Shown in pieces: positions 3,835-5,773 of a DNA stretch of 5,773 bases. The DNA is taken from contig URDM01000113.1 in NCBI GenBank assembly GCA_900546575.1, positions 1-5,773 on the forward strand, read 5' to 3'. A model generated the notes under the pieces. The model ran no database searches and was not told the origin of the DNA. It saw nothing but the letters and a program-made list of their open reading frames with translations. The DNA comes from an uncultured Prevotella sp. GTDB lineage: Bacteria > Bacteroidota > Bacteroidia > Bacteroidales > Bacteroidaceae. Each line of letters starts with the position of its first letter. The stretch's first letter is position 1. Both the position numbers and the translations under genes were made by a program.

Positions 3835-4853
3835 GCTACATTCTCCTCCGCTTCAACGTCTTCCGAAAGATGCTTCATGTCATTGAGCATTTCAACAACC
3901 TTGCCTTCTGCTTTGTCAATGTCCTCAGGTTCGGCTTTCTGTCCGTCGGCACGCTTACCCTTGAAGAGCATTTCAAGCAAGTGGTCGTCAAACGAGTGGT
4001 GCACAATCTTGTCGGTGTTGTCCTCGTCCGACTCTACAAAGCAGCGGAATGTAGTGCCGCCATAGGTGACAATCTCCACGGGTTCGTCCGTAGCACGTGC
4101 CAGAGTCAGGAGGTTGCGCATATAAACAGTTGTCTTGTCCACATACAGAGCTGTCTTCTTGTCCTCGGGCATCACTCTGTACTTCTGCTTGTATTTCGCC
4201 TTCTTGGCTTCTGTCGACATAGCCAGCAACGAGGGTACAAGGCTGTCGTCAAAATACTCCTTGCCTTCCGTCTTCAACATCTGCACCTTGCGCAATATCT
4301 CCTCGTCCGACATTTCGTATGTAGATGGAAACTGCATAGCCTGTGCGTTGCGCTGTTGTTCCTCCCACGCTTTGAAGAGGTCCTTGGGATAGTAATCAGG
4401 CAGGATCTGCAACGAATAGCAATAGTTGTTAGAAAGAGTGTTGCTGATTTTCTCCGCCAATATGTCCGCCACACGCTTTGGTGCGCTAAACGCCTTGCGG
4501 CGGTTCTGTATGGCTATGGTGCGCACACCCTGGCGATTGTCGATGATGACGAAGAGCGACGGTTCGTTCTTCACCACCGTCTGCTCGAAGTTGTTCTCCA
4601 GAGGCACGTCTATGGAGTTGGCTATCTGCACGAGGATAATGTCTGGATTGCACTTCAGGTGATAGACGCGATGCTCGAACACTCTGTTGTACGGCAAGCC
4701 CTGGGCTTGCTGCGCCTCGGTAGGCGTGCCCTCGCCAAAGACAATGTTGCTGTCCTCGGCAAAGAGCGCCGCCAGATGTTTCTGCCTGTCCTCCCAATCG
4801 TGTGGGGCGAATTCATGGTTGTATTTAAGATAATAAGTAGCGAATTTTGCCAT
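3831..4853 (-). CDS. Operon gene 1: hypothetical protein, 340 residues
   Basis: The longest gene in the window and first of the operon. I do not recognise the family. Residues 1-120 look like a compact alpha/beta domain: FATYYLKYNHEF, IVFGEG (37-42), VYHLKCNPDIILVQIANSIDVPLE, then SLFVIIDNRQGVRTIAIQNR. Residues 120-165 are helical (RVADILAEKISNTL), followed by LQILPDYYPKDLFKAWEE. Next comes MSDEEILRKVQMLKTEGKEY (181-200), then ALYVDKTTVYMRNLLTLA and a strand pair EIVTYGG-TFRCFVES. The last 40 residues are strongly charged and end in an acidic tail. It contains no signal peptide, membrane helix, P-loop or obvious nuclease motif. The start at 4853 follows A/T-rich DNA without a Shine-Dalgarno sequence. 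It lies just downstream of the restriction-gene remnant. Confidence 0.8.
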   Translation of the reverse strand: MAKFATYYLKYNHEFAPHDWEDRQKHLAALFAEDSNIVFGEGTPTEAQQAQGLPYNRVFEHRVYHLKCNPDIILVQIANSIDVPLENNFEQTVVKNEPSLFVIIDNRQGVRTIAIQNRRKAFSAPKRVADILAEKISNTLSNNYCYSLQILPDYYPKDLFKAWEEQQRNAQAMQFPSTYEMSDEEILRKVQMLKTEGKEYFDDSLVPSLLAMSTEAKKAKYKQKYRVMPEDKKTALYVDKTTVYMRNLLTLARATDEPVEIVTYGGTTFRCFVESDEDNTDKIVHHSFDDHLLEMLFKGKRADGQKAEPEDIDKAEGKVVEMLNDMKHLSEDVEAEENVA

Positions 4854-4996
4854 TGCTTGATAATATAAATATTAATGTTAATGTTTAAGGTATTTTTTTT
4901 TTCTGACAGATTTAGTCCTCCCGCAACATACAGTCGTCGGAGATACTTTTGTATGCATATTGACAAGATGGGTTGAACAGGTTGAACTGTTGCTTT
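4854..4996. other. AT-rich leader region of the operon
   Basis: A 143-bp gap between the end of the broken restriction gene and the operon. It contains a run of ten T (4893-4902, A10 on the minus strand) and a tandem 9-mer, GGTTGAACA/GGTTGAACT (4971-4988). On the minus strand only a weak promoter-like TACCTTAA (4892-4885, a partial match to TAnnTTTG) is visible, so the operon promoter is uncertain. The operon may rely on a promoter further upstream, including the one before the remnant gene. Part of this stretch may be decayed 3' coding sequence of that gene. Confidence 0.45.
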
Positions 4997-5212
4997 TTAG
5001 GCTTTGCATGTGCTGTATCCAAGCGTTTCGCACCCGAATATCTGAATGTCTGTCTTCCATATCGGCTGCATTATCAATGGAACCTGCTTGTCTACCATAT
5101 CGCTCGACACGCTCAAAACGGCTCGCTTTATCGCCTCATAATGAGGCGCAACCTGCCTAATCTCACCCCAGTCTCTTATTTCCTCACCAATGGTGTTGAG
5201 CATATTGTGCAA
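4997..5212 (-). pseudogene. Downstream fragment of a HindVP-like restriction endonuclease
   Basis: A reading frame that continues the broken restriction gene in another phase. The visible part, NMLNTIGEEIRDWGEIRQV (from residue 3 of the fragment) followed later by QVPLIMQPIWKTD, resembles the later part of HindVP-type enzymes, in which a Q-P-x-x-M-Q-P-I-W-K-T-like motif follows a helical region. The displayed start is an artefact of the open frame. It should be read as a continuation, not as a separate gene. After WKTD the sequence stops resembling the family, so a second disruption or a divergent C-terminus is likely. The identification is by eye from memory of the family and is less secure than for the N-terminal part. 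Confidence 0.5.
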
Positions 5213-5571
5213 CGGTTTATCATTACCAAGTCTATTTTCTCTTTCTTGCTTGCTGTATAATACTGCTCGTATGGATAATAGCCTGCCTCATAGTCATAAT
5301 AAGCATCCTCGCTCAGAGGGTCAATGCCAAACAACTCCAATGCTGATATCTGATTATGGACAATCTCGTTCTTGTCATCTGTGCAAATGAAGACCGGTGA
5401 TATGTTCTTGCTGCTCATATAAGCAACAAGAGAGGCAGGGAAAGAACTGTTAAACTGATTCTTGCCCCATGATTCCTCATATCTGTAATCTCTGCTGGAA
5501 TACTTCTGTCCGAACAAGCCGGGATCAACACCTTCCACCAATTGGATTTTCTGTTTTACTTTCTTTGCCAT
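5176..5571 (-). pseudogene. N-terminal fragment of a HindVP-like type II restriction endonuclease
   Basis: 131 codons, against several hundred for full-length enzymes of this type. Residues 16-52 (DPGLFGQKYSSRDYRYEESW, then GKNQFNSSFPASLVAYM) and 94-105 (YEAGYYPYEQYY) resemble HindVP-type enzymes, which cut GRCGYC. KIDLVMIN (112-119) would carry the Asp (D114) of the PD-(D/E)XK centre. The last 12 residues, RCTICSTPLVRK, do not fit and look like out-of-frame tail. The next expected block, with the E-x-K pair, is absent, and later family sequence resumes in another frame. The product should therefore be inactive as a nuclease. The start follows AT-rich DNA, and a TAnnTTTG box lies upstream. 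A different Bacteroidota restriction family is the main alternative. Confidence 0.6.
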
Positions 5572-5773
5572 ATTGTTTTTCGGTTATTTATGGGTTAAGT
5601 GGTATCTAGAATATGCAAATTTAGATAAAATTTCCGAATTATAAGCCAGTTGGGACAAAAAACAGAAATGAATATCTCCGAGTGCTCGCTGCTTGCGTTA
5701 AAATGTCAAGACCGACATACCTAAAATCTTGCATCAACGTGCTCTAAGTCACAAATTATATTTATTTTTGGGA
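5572..5773. other. Upstream region of the restriction-gene remnant
   Basis: This 202-bp region is non-coding as far as can be seen, apart from a frame open from the right edge to a TAG at 5721-5723 on the minus strand. That frame is too short (about 17 codons) to identify, but it could be the end of an upstream gene such as a methyltransferase. It also holds the -7 box at 5616-5623 and a short CGAG/CTCG palindrome near 5680. I see nothing else in it. Confidence 0.45.
5616..5623 (-). promoter_or_regulatory. Bacteroidota -7 box (TAAATTTG)
   Basis: The minus strand reads TAAATTTG, an exact TAnnTTTG match, 44 bp before the ATG at 5571. No convincing TTTG lies at the usual -33 spacing; the nearest (5656-5659) is about 10 bp too far. 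If active, transcripts would cross the remnant and could reach the operon downstream. Confidence 0.55.

Noticed and set aside
3675..4868. A 397-codon open frame on the plus strand, the longest in the window
   Set aside because: It lies opposite the 340-residue gene and part of the 238-residue gene, is rich in Arg, Leu, Cys and His in the manner of antisense frames, and has no promoter or ribosome site. The minus-strand genes have ATGA overlaps and a terminator, so this is a shadow.
4944..4951. TACTTTTG, a plus-strand match to the TAnnTTTG promoter box
   Set aside because: No credible plus-strand gene follows; the short frames there are shadows of the restriction-gene remnant. The match is probably chance.
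4878..5060. 60-codon minus-strand open frame as a small gene
   Set aside because: It overlaps the second restriction fragment in a different phase, has no ribosome site or recognisable motif, and is most simply decayed or out-of-frame sequence.
5721..5772. Minus-strand frame open from the right edge, possible end of an upstream gene
   Set aside because: Only about 17 codons are visible with no recognisable motif, so it cannot be called. It is mentioned in the entry for the right-hand region.

Overview
The window looks like an accessory region of a Bacteroidota chromosome, most likely a Prevotella/Bacteroides-type member of the Bacteroidales. The evidence is the almost complete lack of Shine-Dalgarno sequences, two boxes matching the Bacteroidota -7 promoter consensus TAnnTTTG, AT-rich intergenic DNA full of short TTTTGAA/TTTTGAG repeats around genes of higher GC, and proteins that fit Bacteroidales accessory families. 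All credible genes run leftward (minus strand). I see no rRNA, tRNA, CRISPR array or transposase.

Right end (about 4900-5773): a broken gene that I read as a HindVP-like type II restriction endonuclease. The N-terminal half (5176-5571) is intact up to a KIDLV motif. A second piece in another frame (4997-5212) carries what looks like the later part of the same family. The segment between them, where the catalytic E-x-K would be expected, appears to be missing. A TAnnTTTG box lies 45 bp upstream of the start. No methyltransferase is visible.

Centre (2534-4853): a compact three-gene operon coding for 340, 238 and 178 residues. Both junctions are ATGA stop/start overlaps, and a strong intrinsic terminator lies 4 bp after the last stop. 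I do not recognise any of the three families. The second and third proteins share a DIHDNQ-x-V-x-I motif at facing ends. The operon sits directly downstream of the restriction-gene remnant, and it is the best candidate here for an undescribed system, although its function is unknown.

Left half (1-2533): small genes separated by repeats. A BRO-N/KilAC phage-type antirepressor (1606-2337) has a recognisable promoter followed by a hairpin. Next come a 91-residue DUF3127-like OB-fold protein (1191-1466), then a 19-residue basic leader peptide with an unusually good GGAGG site (973-1032) that overlaps an unknown 139-residue protein (561-980). The gaps hold tracts of strict 7-bp periodicity, often in opposite orientations around a small GC-rich hairpin. 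The tracts run into the stop codons of two genes. The leftmost 560 bp hold no gene but a duplicated 140-160 bp repeat with a 30-bp inverted repeat inside, and a terminator hairpin at the edge. The antirepressor and OB-fold genes suggest a prophage or integrative-element remnant, but no structural, integrase or attachment sequences are present.
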